A DNA stretch of 64,000 nucleotides, from the NCBI GenBank assembly GCA_002189035.1, contig NEEC01000002.1, positions 5,789,001-5,853,000 of the forward strand. The letters run 5' to 3'. The notes under the pieces are model-generated. The model searched no databases. It was not told the origin of the DNA and saw nothing but the letters and a program-made list of their open reading frames with translations. Positions 34,157-45,393 of this stretch are shown in pieces (position 1 is the stretch's first letter; each line of letters opens with the position of its first letter). Source of the stretch: Utricularia gibba (lineage: Eukaryota; Streptophyta; Magnoliopsida; Lamiales; Lentibulariaceae). The position numbers were made by a program, and so were the translations under genes.

Positions 34157-35070
34157 TCAATTATATTTTTTGAATAAAAATATTGACAAAAATTTACAAA
34201 AACAATATGATTTAAAAAAACTTAATTAAAATTTATAGTATTACATTATTCCAGATGGAATTTATAATAAAATATTAATGTAAGAATACTATACAAATTT
34301 ATAAAAATTAAGAAATTTGATTATTATATGTCCAATATGTTGAAAATTAATATATATAATTTATGAATTAAAAATTAATATTTGGTTTTATTTGAGAATA
34401 TGGTGTTAGGGAATGAATTTTGGATTATTTTAATATTGAAATGAAATAGTAATTGAGATTGGTTTGATGATTTGCAGAGCATTACACCTTGCATTAATGT
34501 CATCTTCTTCTATGATACCCAACTTGGAATGAATGTTTACAATGAACTCTCTGCATTAGACTCATGTATCTCTTCAAATATAATCATTTTGATACTTTGA
34601 GACCTAGTTTTTTGATTTTATAAATTTGATCCTCTCTTGGAATGATTGGGAGTTTTCATATTCATGATCTACACTCCCATATATGATATTGTTTGTTTTA
34701 AATATCTAATCATTATGTTTTACGTTTATTTTTTCAAGAAAAAACCTCACACAAGATTAAGATAAACCCTTTATTTAAGTGCGTCCCCACTCATATTCGT
34801 AATCAATGTGAGATATTGTCATTAGATCTCCGACCTTCAATATCTCCTTTTAAACACACAACATTTTTGCCATGTGCCCTTGTCCCACCCATTAGCATGC
34901 GTCTACATTTGGCTATAATGCTAAATGTACTCTCAAAACTACAAGTTAAGTCAATCGTCATACTACTATAGAAGTTTATAATATTACTCATATCAAATAA
35001 TAGTAAGATAATTATAATTTAAGATACACCAAGTAATTTATGTATCTACACAAGATTCTATATATCAATA
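34157..35070. other. FLZ-array spacer
   Basis: Holds a decayed conserved block (about 34440-34660) and TGTAACGA-family segment (34680-34930) followed by the FLZ 3' flank. No gene. Confidence 0.5.
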
Positions 35071-35397
35071 CTATGTCAACCATCGTTCCAACTTAATATA
35101 ATACTTGCGGCATTTACTAGAACAGAATCTGTAATTCCTACAAACCAAAAATCTCCACTTACTTCCATGTTTATCTTGTTTATAAAAAAAAAAAAAAAGA
35201 ATGAAAGATGTCATTTCAGTGCACCCCACTTACTTGAATATGCGGGCGTGGGCATCACAAGAATAGGGAATTTGCTTCTTGCACAAATGGCACAAATCAA
35301 CAATTGGGTTTGCATGTGTAGATGCAGACCCAGAAGCTTCGGTGGAGGATTTGGAGTTTGATTTCTTTTCCTTGCTGCTTGTTTTGTTTTGTGACAT
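35071..35397 (-). CDS. Small FLZ zinc finger protein, Ser/Lys type
   Basis: Exon 1 is 35234-35397 and exon 2 is 35071-35137 (read on -); 76 residues. MSQNKTSSKEKKSNSKSSTE, ASGSASTHANPIVD, then LCHLCKKQIPYSCDAHARIF / KNYRFCSSKCRKYYIKLERW. All four zinc ligands and the FCS signature are present; the spacer is 20 residues, two more than usual, as in the 38.8-kb copy. Donor GTAAGTGG is good; the acceptor is TTTGTAG. Likely functional by frame. It sits in the unit that is repeated at 51.9-57.1 kb. Confidence 0.75.
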
Positions 35398-37008
35398 TGT
35401 GGTGACTGTGTAGTATGTAATAATGTTCTATAAAGATTAGTATTATATATAGATATCAGAATATAGTGTTTTATTCTATATTTTATTCTTTTTTAATTAA
35501 TATAATAAAATATTAAAAATTTTATTTTGTGATAATAACTGAAAGTGTGAAAATTAACAGCATTCATATGATAAATTTTCTTTAACCAAAAATAAAATAA
35601 AAAATGAATAGTATTGTGCAAATAAAATGAAGGTAGGAATATTTGATGTACAATCACAAAGATTAACATAATGCAAAAAAGTTTAGAATATATGACATAC
35701 ATTGTTATTTATATTAAAAACAGTTATATATATAATAGCAATTGATATTTAAATGATAAATATAAAACATAAATTTTTATTAAAAATATTTAAATAATTA
35801 ATAATTTTCACAATATGAAATTAAAATCGAAATTGGTTAATCGATTAATATTAAGTAGATTTATTTTCATATAAATCAAGTGAGTTAGTCGATTTATTAA
35901 TATTAATTATTATAATTTATAAAAATGTGTATAATCGTAATTTCATTCTTAATTTTCATATAAATGCTATTATCTATTGATTTTTATAAAATTGAATTTA
36001 TTCTGAAATATTAATTCTCATTAAAATAGAATTTGATATATATTTCGAAGAAAAAAATAATTCTATTAGAATAAAATTGATTTTAAAGAATTCCAAACAT
36101 TCATTTAGTCGATTTTGAGCAAGTTTCTACAAAACTAATATTTAATTTGATTACCTTCAACAAAAATATATTAAAAATTAATATTGAAGACATTTAAATA
36201 ATTTAATATTATAAATGATGGTGTTAGTTTTGCTTATTTTTCGACATTGCATTCAAATTATTTCACAAAATTAAATATCCAGAAAATTTGATTCCATTTC
36301 GTTGTGAATTTCTGGATATTTGATTAATATTTTCTACATATGTATTTAAGTTATATTTTGAAGATAATAAATTACATATATATATTTTCATATATCCGTA
36401 AATGAATTCATTTATAATATAATTAAATATAGCATTTAATTTAATCCTTTCGAATTTATTATATTATCATTTAAAAAATATTTATGAATCTTATATTTTT
36501 TGAATAAAAATATTAACAAAACCTTATATATAATATAGTATTACATTTTTCGATATAAAATTTTATAACAAAATTAGAATATATTTATTAATATAACAAT
36601 TTTATAGAACATGATAAAAATTGAAAATCAAATAATCAAGTGATATAACAAAATTAGAATATACCTAAGTTATTATATATCCAATATATAATATATTGAT
36701 ATATTTTTTTTTGGTTTGTGAATATAGTTTGGACTAGTAAAGGTGGGAATGAGTGAATTTTAGATTTTCTAATGTTGGAATGAAATAGGAATTGAGATTG
36801 GTTTTTCACACCCAACTTTAGTTATTGCTTTGGATGAGATCTGTATTAATACAAATTGTATATGAAAAATTGAAAGTGAAATTATTATGCATATAATAAA
36901 TTCCAAATCAATAGTAATTCATTGATTCTAATTTTTTTAATCTGATCCATATTTATGTGTGCTTGCTCGATCTATCGAATTCTTAATTTCAATAATCATT
37001 GTATTAGT
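35398..37008. other. FLZ-array spacer
   Basis: AT-rich; matches 43900-44580 and 52250-53660 over most of its length, ending in the shared segment TAGTTTGGACTAGTAAAGG (about 36726). No gene seen. Confidence 0.55.
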
Positions 37009-37480
37009 GTAACGACTCAATCTTGACTTGCATGATATTGCTTGTTTCGGGCTCCCAACCATTATGGTTTTACGTTATCCCCTTTTAGGAAAGAAGCCTC
37101 ATACAATATTAGGATGGTTCATCTATTTAAGCACGTCTCCTCTCTTATTCGTAGCCAATGTAAGATACTGTAATCATCATAAGTCATTTGGTCTTACATT
37201 CTTCCCCTCTTAGACACTTAATGTCCTCGTTGAATACCATCTCATCCCACCATTGGTTCAAGCTAGAATTGACTTTGATATCAAATGTAACGATTCACCC
37301 TGGTTTTGCATGATATTGTCCACTTTGGGCATTTGACCCTCATGATTTTACATTTTCCCCTTCGGAGGAAAAGACCTCATGCAAGATTAAGATGTTTCCT
37401 TTATTTAAGCATACTTTCTCTCTCGTTCATAACCAATATGAGATATCGTAACCGTCACAAGGTGCTTAACCTTACAATTA
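37009..37480 (+). repeat. Two adjacent TGTAACGA-family repeat units
   Basis: Unit 1 starts TGTAACGACTCAATC (37009) and unit 2 TGTAACGATTCACCC (37287). Each has GATATTG(C/T)..., a GGTTTTACG/GATTTTACA CCCCTT segment, a CTCATACAA/CTCATGCAA segment, TATTTAAGC and a CGTAGCCAATGTAAGAT-like block. The same pair recurs at 53850-54200. In reverse complement it matches the element at 3942-4240. Confidence 0.6.
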
Positions 37481-37720
37481 GACTATCGTATCCTTTTCAA
37501 TATAATCATTTTGATATTTCAATACCTAGTTTTATGATTCTATGCATTTCATGCTCTCTATGAATGATTAGGAACTTTCAAGCCCAACCTGATCAATCTC
37601 AATATTGATGGGTATTCAACATAACCCCAAAACTAAAACTTAAGGCAATCAGCATATTACATTTGTTTATGTACCAAAGATGCTATCTATTAATAGTCTG
37701 AAAATCAATCATCCAATATG

Positions 37721-37989
37721 CTATAGTTCCAGGGCCATATAATATGAACAACATTTACCAGTATAGAATCTTTTATCCCTGCAAACCAATACATTTCCAT
37801 TCAGTACCATGCTTTCTTTATCTAAACAAAGAACGCATGAAAGGTAGCATTTGTGTGCAGCCGACCTACTTGTATATGAAGGGACTTCGACAACTGATTT
37901 TTTCCTTGCATGTATGACATATATAAAGAAGAGAGTTTCTAGACCCAAATGCAACAACTTTGTGATGAGGTTCGTTTGTTCTCTGACAT
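37721..37989 (-). pseudogene. FLZ-derived copy with frameshift and altered finger
   Basis: Starts MSENKRTSSQ at 37989. A 17-nt deficit in the linker, compared with the 56.3-kb copy, puts the finger out of frame. The finger reads YICHTCKEKISCRSPFIYK then DKRFYTGKCCSYYMALEL, so the FCS cysteine is Tyr. The donor is GTAGGT. The tract that corresponds to the intron is open in one frame. Probably inactive, at least as a zinc finger. Confidence 0.65.
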
Positions 37990-38806
37990 GGTTGCAACCG
38001 TGTAGTTTGTAATGATGTGTTGATGGAGGTGAGTTCTATATATAAATATCATATTGAGTCATCTACCTTTCTATTTGTTTTTAATTAAAACACCTGAATC
38101 TTGGAAACTAGATTTTGTTACAAAGATTTAAGTAATTAAATTATGTATATTCATATGATACATCTTTTTGACAGAAAAAGGCGTAAAACTGTAAGAAAAT
38201 GGATTTGATAAAAATGAATTATATTGTGCAATGCGTATGTCAATATTTAGTGTAATACCACAAAGATTAACAAAATACAAAAAAAACTTTAAAATATAGG
38301 ATCTACATGTTATTTTTATTTAAAATAGATATACTTATAATAAAAGTGATATTTAAATAAAAATAATTTTTAATTTGATTACTTTTTCCAAAAAAAATAT
38401 TACCATTTAACATTATTGTATATGATTTATGTTTAGAGTGCCGACACTCTATGTGATATTACACATCATTTTGTTAACACATCATGGGAGTCCTTTACAT
38501 TCCAGATTGTGATCCCACTCATGTCAAAAGGCAATGTGACATATTGTCATTATGTCCATGACATTACATTATCTCCTTTTAAGCACTCAACATTTTTGCT
38601 ATGTGCTCTTGTCCCACCCATTAGTATGCGTTCACATTTGGCTATAATTCTAAATATATTCTCAAAACTACAAGTCAATCATCATACTACTATAGAAGTT
38701 TATAATATTGCTCATATCGAATAATAGTAAGATAATTATAGTTTAAGATACAACAAGTAATTTATGTATCTACATAAGGTTCTATGTATCAAGGCTATGA
38801 AATCAA

Positions 38807-39122
38807 TCATCGTTCCAACGTAAGATAATATTTGCGGCATTTATTAGAACAGAATGTGTAATTCCTGCAAATTAAACATCTTCACTTAGTTCCATGTTTA
38901 TTTTGTTTATAGAAAAAAAATAAGAATGAAAGATATCATTTCAGTGCACTCCACTTACTTGTATATGTGGGCATGGGCGTCACAAGCATAGCGGATTTGC
39001 TTCTTGCACGCATGACACAAATCAATAATTGGCTTTGCTTGTGTAGATGCCGACCCAGAAGCTTCAGCGGAGGATTTGGAGTTTGATTTGTTTTCCTTGC
39101 TGCTTGTTTTGTTCTGCGACAT
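38807..39122 (-). CDS. Small FLZ zinc finger protein, Ser/Lys type
   Basis: Exon 1 is 38959-39122 and exon 2 is 38807-38864 (read on -); 73 residues. MSQNKTSSKENKSNSKSSAE, ASGSASTQAKPIID, finger LCHACKKQIRYACDAHAHIY / KNYTFCSNKCRKYYLTLER. C-x2-C, 20 residues, C-x3-C. Splice sites are GTAAGTGG and TTTGCAG. TATA-like words TATATAG and TATATATAC lie about 30-55 nt before the ATG. Closest relative is the copy at 45.1 kb, its segmental duplicate. Confidence 0.76.
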
Positions 39123-39563
39123 CATGGTGATTGTGTAGTATGTAATAATGTTATATAGAGATTAGTATTATATATACACATCAGAATGGAGTAATTACTT
39201 CTGCCTTTTTATTCCTTTATAGAATAAAATAATGGAAATTGGATTTTGTTACAATAACTTAAATAATTAACGTGTGAAAAATTAACATACATTCATATGA
39301 CACGCCTTCTCTAATGGAAAAAGTTGTAAAACTGTGAGAAAATGATTTTAATAAAAACTAATAGTAGCGTATAAATATAATGAGTGTATGAATATATGAT
39401 GTACAACTGTAAAGATTAACATAATACAAAAAAAGTTTATAATCTATGTACATTTATTAAAACAATTATATTTATAATAATAAGTGATATTTCAATGATA
39501 AATATAAAACAAAAATTAGTATTTAAAATATTTAAATGATTAATGATATTAGAAATTAAAATC

Positions 39564-40057
39564 TGATGGGATATAAATCAGTTGGGGATGATCGGATTTT
39601 AAAAGGCTTCCAAAAGGAGCTCTGACAGGATAACACCAGTCAGCAACCGATATGTGTCAGAGATTTGACAGCGATGACCGTATGACAGGAATAGGCAGCC
39701 GATGTTTGAAAAGCAGGGTCGCATAGCAGGTCCAAAAGTAACCGACACGAGGTGAAGAATCGGCTAGACTGGCCTCCTCTATAAATAAAAGGAATCATGA
39801 CAGGAGAAGGGATTGGATCCCTAGCCTCCCAATTTGTACCAATCTGTATCTTTCTCCATCATCTCCGTTTAGTAAACATTTTCTCCAGCGAGTTCCGACA
39901 GCTCCGTGGTTTTTCAGCCTCACGGTGGTTTTCCGTTAAAAATCCCCGCCTACTTCTATGTTATCCAATCAAACTGAACAGACAGCAAAAAGGACACAAT
40001 ACCACCCGCAACCCGAAAAGTCGGCCCAATCCTGCATATCAATTTTCATCCGTAAAA
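39564..40057. mobile_element. Solo-LTR-like insertion
   Basis: A 494-bp block of non-AT-rich DNA starting TGATGGGATATAAATCAG, flanked by AAATC on both sides (39559-39563 and 40058-40062). It interrupts sequence that is continuous in the duplicate at about 45830 (ATTAAAATCAAAATTGG). It contains a promoter-like CTCTATAAATAAAAGG at about 39778. The 3' end does not show a clean CA, so the class (LTR versus other) is uncertain. Confidence 0.6.
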
Positions 40058-41931
40058 AAATCAAAATTAGTTAATCGATTGATATTATGCATAATGGCAA
40101 ACAATTCAAACTAGAATCATAGTTTAAGTTTTTGTACCATTCTCAATTTAAAACGAAAACTGAACAAAAACAAGTCAATTTGTCAATTTTGGATCCAATG
40201 GAATCAATGGTTCGAATCCACAAACTATCATTTCAAACACCCACGTGATCCGTTGTGAGTATCTAAAAAAACTTAAAGAAATGATGTTGTGAATACATGA
40301 AACATTTTTCGCAGTGTATGCATACATACATAACAATCATTATAAGTACATAAAAAAAACTTCGAAAAATATTGTGTTTATCAGATATCCACAATGGTTC
40401 ATATGAATATATTGAAAATATAAATATTTTTTGGAATATTTTCATACACGCAAAAAAGAGATTATGGATGATTGAAAATAGAATTTTTATTTTTAAATTA
40501 ATTTTTAATAATTAAAACCATGGTTTGAATTAAACCATATGGTTCAATTATGATTTTAGTTCCGGTTTGGTTCAAGTTTAATGATTTCGATTTTAAACTG
40601 AAACCATAACTAAATTAAAAAAAAATTAATTTGATTATTTTCTACAAAAAGATATTGACTTTAACATTAAAGGCATTTAAAGAATTTAATATTTTAAATG
40701 ATGACGTTCGTGCCGATTCTCTTTCGACATTGCATTCAATTTCAAAAAATCCAACATCCGAGAAATTTGATTAGCAAACCGTATGTATTATTTACTATTA
40801 CATTATTCGAAATAGAATTTTATAAAAGAAATAAGAGAATTTTTATTAATATATGAATGTTAAAAAAACATATAATTAAAAATTGAATATTCAAATGATA
40901 TGCATCTATATTATTATATATCCAATATTTAATATGTGGATCAAAAATAAATTTTGGTTTTGTTTGTTAAAATAGTGTGGACATGTAGGCAATGAGGGAA
41001 ATGAAATAGGAATTGAGGCTATGCTGCAAAAGTTATTTTAAAATTGATTTTAATAAAAAAATTTTTGGATAAAATAAGAATTGACATATACTTAGAAGTA
41101 TTTTTTTAGAATAATTATTACATAATGAATTCATATTTGATTTGTAAAAAAATAAGATTTGATTTCAACAATTAAATGATATACTTCTAAATAATTATTG
41201 ATAATTATATTTTACAAATTTAAAACATATATTTATATTTCATTTATATTATAAAATTATTATATTATTTTTTAATTATAATTGATGTTTAATTTAATTT
41301 AAACATTTTTATATTAAAATTATAATTTTAAATTAAATTAATTAATTATTGATAATAGTATTAATTATAACTATTTATAAATAAATAGATATAACTATAA
41401 TTTTAATTTTAAGAACACTTTTCAAAAATCAATTTTTAGAAAGAAGTTATCATTTGATGTTTTTAATAGAATATAAATGATTTTTAAAAATTAAATTTAA
41501 TAATGTTCAAAATATGGAAAAATTCTATCAAAATAGTTTTGATTCTATGGATTTCAAAACATTGATTGAGAATGGTTTGTCATCCCCAAGTTGGATATTG
41601 CTCCCAATGAAGTCTTTGCATTAAACTCGTGTATCATTTTCAACGTTTTGATATTTTGAAAAGTTGTTTTCTGATTCTATATATTTTAACCTCTCTCTGA
41701 CTGATTTTGGAACCTTTCAAACTCAGCTTGATCAATCTCAATTTTGATGGGTATTTCACATAACTCAAGTTACAAGTTAAGGTGATCATCATACTAACAT
41801 AGGAATAAATAATAATGTTCTTATTGAATAATGGGCAAATAATTGTTGTATAATTGAGTACACGAAGTAATTTGTGTATATACAAAAGATGCTATCTATT
41901 AACGTTTTGAAATCAAACATAAAAAATGCAA

Positions 41932-42225
41932 TAATTCCAAGGCCATATAATATGAATAATATTTACTACTATGGAATCTTTGATTCTTGCAAACCAATAC
42001 ATCTATATTCAGTACCTTGTTTCCTTTATCTAGACAAAAAATGCATGAAATATAGCATTTGAGTCCAGCCCGCTAACTGGTATATGAAGGGACTTCAACC
42101 ACTGCTTTTCAATTGCATGTATGGAATATATAAAGAAGAGAGTTTCTAGAATTAGATGCAGTAGCTTTGAATAAAGATTTTGAATTTGATGTACTTTTTT
42201 TGCTGGTTGGCTTGTTCTCCGACAT
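41932..42225 (-). pseudogene. FLZ pseudogene
   Basis: Starts MSENKPTSKKSTSNSKS at 42225. The first zinc-ligand Cys is Phe (LYIFHTCN) and TGA follows two codons later. The acceptor is GCAAG and the second half is eroded (KDSIVVNIIH-like). Related to the 37.7- and 56.3-kb copies. Dead by several lesions. Confidence 0.75.
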
Positions 42226-43536
42226 AGTTGCGTGATATTTTGTTAATTATAATATTATTTATAAATACGAGACAAGAAACAAGAAGGAACATAATTGATA
42301 TTTAGCTGCCCATGGTCTATAAGTTCTGGCCAACAATAGTATGAGTGTTATGAATAATATTTGCATTGAAAAAAAAAAAAGAGGAGAGAATAACATATTT
42401 TTCTAGAGTAGAGAGAAACCAAAAAAAAGACAAAAACAAAACCAAAACCGAAGAGGAGAAAGGCGACGATTCACAAGTAGATTTCAGTTTGGAATTCTTA
42501 CAGCACTAAATCTAGTTCCGAGATACTGTTTCGTGCTGAAAACAATAGCTACGGAGCATTAAGAACTAAACTTGACTTTTTTTATCTATTGTAAACGTTT
42601 TATGTTTATTGTTTTATTTTCAAATTTATGACCACTAATATAATTCAATTTTTAATTTTTGAAGTACTGATTTTGTTTTTCATCTTGAATAGTTAAATTT
42701 ATGGATGACTTAAGGTATGAAAAAATGATATTTAGGTGGTCTGCAGTCAAATGATCATATATTCAATAATTTTGAAAGGGATATTAAAAAAAATGTAAAT
42801 GATTTTGTTTACAAATATAGCATATTAGTATGAATGAACCACAAACACACAGCAAAATGTTACTGTCAAAAGGTTGAATCGGAGTTTATTCTTACAAAAG
42901 AATATCAAATTATGATTAAATTATAGTTGAATTATGATGAAACGATGATTGAATCACTATTGATCGAAACATATTGTTCGAAAATAAAGTATTCATGTGA
43001 GTTCATTAAGAATTTCGATCAAAATATATTACTTCTCCTATTATGCCTAACTTAGATTACTTCTTACAATGATCTCTTTATACTAGACTCATGTACATTT
43101 TTTCAACATAATCCTTTTGATATTTCTAGACCTAGTTTTTCAAACTCATGATCCACATCTTCTTTGTACGATATTGTATGTTTCGAATAGTCAATCATTA
43201 CGATTTTATGTTTTTCTCTTTCAGAAAAAAACAATTCATCTAAATTAATAAATATATCTCTATTTAAGTACATATTCTCCGTCGCATATAATCAATGTAG
43301 GATATTATCATTAGGCATTTAATCTTATATTAATTCCATCTTAAACCTACATGCATTCGGATATGACTATGATACTAAATACTTCCTCAAAACTACAAGT
43401 TAAGGTGATCATCATACAACTATAGAAACTTATAATATTGCTCATATTAAATATTAGTAAGATAATTATAGTTTAAGGTACACTTGGTAATTTGTATATC
43501 TACATAAGGTACTATAGATCAAACCTATGAAATCAA
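42226..43536. other. FLZ-array spacer
   Basis: Purine-rich segment 42360-42480 is shared with 48175-48290. About 42710-43030 is shared with 51060-51430 and 58800-59160 (TGATCATATATTCAATAATTT; ACAGCAAAATG). No gene. Confidence 0.55.
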
Positions 43537-43877
43537 TTATCCTTTCACAATAAAATAAGCCTTACAACATTTATTGCAGCAAAATCTATAACCTATTGCA
43601 GCAAAATCTATAACCCCTGCAAACCAAACAATTCTATTTAGTACCATGTTTACTTTGTTTATAAGAAAGAAAACATGAAAGGTATCATTTCATTGCACCC
43701 CACTTACTTGTATATGTGGATATCATCATAAGGGCGGATTTTCATCTTGCACCCATGGCACAAATCAACAATTGGCTTTGTTTGTTTAGACTCAGACCCA
43801 GACCCAGACCCAGAAGCTTCAGTTGAGGATTTGGAATCTGATTTTTTTTCCTTGTTGCTTGTTTTGTTCTGCGACAT
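43537..43877 (-). pseudogene. FLZ gene truncated by a perfect 22-bp tandem duplication
   Basis: Exon 1 (43708-43877) is intact: MSQNKTSNKEKKSDSKSSTE, a (GS) repeat, then KPIVDLCHGCKMKIRPYDDI and HIYK. In exon 2 the 22 bp at 43572-43593 are repeated exactly at 43594-43615. On the - strand this gives GYRFCCNRL and a stop at 43586-43588, so the last zinc Cys and the tail are lost. Without the repeat the reading would match the 51.9-kb copy through to a stop at 43537-43539. Splice sites are good. Probably a recent inactivation. Confidence 0.85.
43572..43615 (-). repeat. Perfect 2 x 22-bp tandem repeat in FLZ exon 2
   Basis: Two identical 22-bp units, 43572-43593 and 43594-43615, over the FCS-coding segment. 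The paralogue at 51.97-51.99 kb has a single unit. Confidence 0.95.
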
Positions 43878-44579
43878 CATTGTGATTGTGCAGTGTGATG
43901 ATGTTCTATAGAATTTAATGTTATATATAGATAAAAAAAATAGAGTGTTCTCTTCTATCTTTTTAATCTTTTTTAATTAATATAATGAAATATTAGAAAT
44001 TGTATTTGCGATAATAACTTGAAGTATGAAAAATTAACAGCATTCATATGATAAATTTTCTTTAACCGAAAAAATAATAAAAACATGAATAGTATTGTGC
44101 AAATAAAATGAGTGTAGGAATATTTGATGTACAATCACAAAGATTAACATAATGCAAAAAACTTTACAATATATAACCTACATAGTTATTTATATTAAAA
44201 ACAGTTATATTTGTAATGGCAAGTGATATTTTAAATTTATATTTAAAATATTTAAATGATTAATGATTTTCACAATATGACATTAAAATCGAAATTGGTT
44301 AATCGATTAACATTAAGTAGAGAACAATCAAGTGAGTTAGTAGATTTATTAGTATTAATTATCATAATTTAGAAAAATGGGTATAATCGTAATTTCATTC
44401 TTAATTTTCATATAAATGCTATTATATATTGATTTTTCAAAATTCAATTTTTCTAAAATATTAATTTTCATTAAAATAGAATTTGATATATATTTCAAAG
44501 AAAAAAAGTAATTCTATTAGAATAAAAGTGATATTAAAGACTTCCAAACATTCATTTAGTCGATTTTGATGGAGTTTTA

Positions 44580-45084
44580 TAGTTATTTATTATGTATTAT
44601 TATGTGTTAATTATATATTAAATCGTTCAATTAGAAATTATATTGATAATTAATTTATTTTCCTTAGAAAAATTCGATTTTCCTATTTTGTATATATTTT
44701 CTGTTTTTTTTTCGTGCTCTTTGACCGAAACATGTCATGAGACTGTCGTGTAGTGTTGCAGTAGATCAGACTTTGACTTTTCGTATATTATATATATTCG
44801 TAATCAATGTGAGATATTGTCATTAAATCTTTGAACTTACATTATCTCCTTTTAAACGCTCAATATTTTTGCTATGTGGCCTTGTCTCACCCATTAGCAT
44901 GCATTCACATTTGGCTATAATGCTAAATGTACTCTCAAAACTACAAGTTAAGTCAATCATTATACTACTGTAGAAGTTTATAATATTGCTCATATCGAAT
45001 AATAGTAAGATAATTATAATTTAAGATACACCCATTAATTTATGTATCTACACAAGGTTCTATGTATCAAGACTATGAAATCAA
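44580..45084. other. Spacer between FLZ copies
   Basis: About 44580-44790 is sequence not seen elsewhere in the window. From about 44790 the segmental duplication partner of 38480 begins. No gene. Confidence 0.5.
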
Positions 45085-45393
45085 TCATCGTTCCAACATA
45101 AGATAATTTTTGCGACATTTATTAGAACAGAATTTGTAATTCCTGCGAATCAAATATCTCCAGTTAGTTCCCTGTTTATTTGATCTATATAAAAAAATAA
45201 GAATAAAAGATATCATTTCAATGCACCTCACTTACTTGAATATATGGGTATCACAAGAATAGCGGATTTGCTTCTTGCACGCATGGCACAAATCAACAAT
45301 TGGGTTTGTTTGTGTAGATGCAGACCCAGAAGATTCGGCTGAGGATTTGGAGTTTGATTTCTTTTCATTGCTACTTGTTTTGTTCTGCGACAT
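45085..45393 (-). CDS. Small FLZ zinc finger protein, Ser/Lys type
   Basis: Exon 1 is 45236-45393 and exon 2 is 45085-45142 (read on -); 71 residues. MSQNKTSSNEKKSNSKSSAE, SSGSASTQTNPIVD, finger LCHACKKQIRYSCDTHIF / KNYKFCSNKCRKNYLMLER. C-x2-C, 18 residues, C-x3-C. Donor GTAAGTGA and acceptor TTCGCAG. TATA-like CTATATATAAT is about 50 nt upstream. Intact by frame; duplicate of the 38.8-kb gene with two residues fewer in the spacer. Confidence 0.75.

Larger units (their letters stand above)
38480..42740. repeat. Segmental duplication, copy 1 (partner 44790-48560)
   Basis: Starts in the CACTCAACATTTTTGCTATG region and runs through an FLZ gene, about 2.5 kb of spacer, a second FLZ copy and the landmark GAGAGAAACCAAAAAAAAGA / CCGAAGAGGAGAAAGG (about 42405-42465). 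Partner landmarks are at 44860, 45085-45393, 47755-47890 and 48210-48280, in the same order. The left copy carries a 494-bp insertion that is absent from the right copy. Confidence 0.75.

Noticed and set aside
40540-40620. AAACCATA/GGTTCAA-rich stretch resembling tRNA or transposon ends
   Set aside because: No cloverleaf could be formed by eye; the same text at 46310 shows it is part of the segmental duplication.
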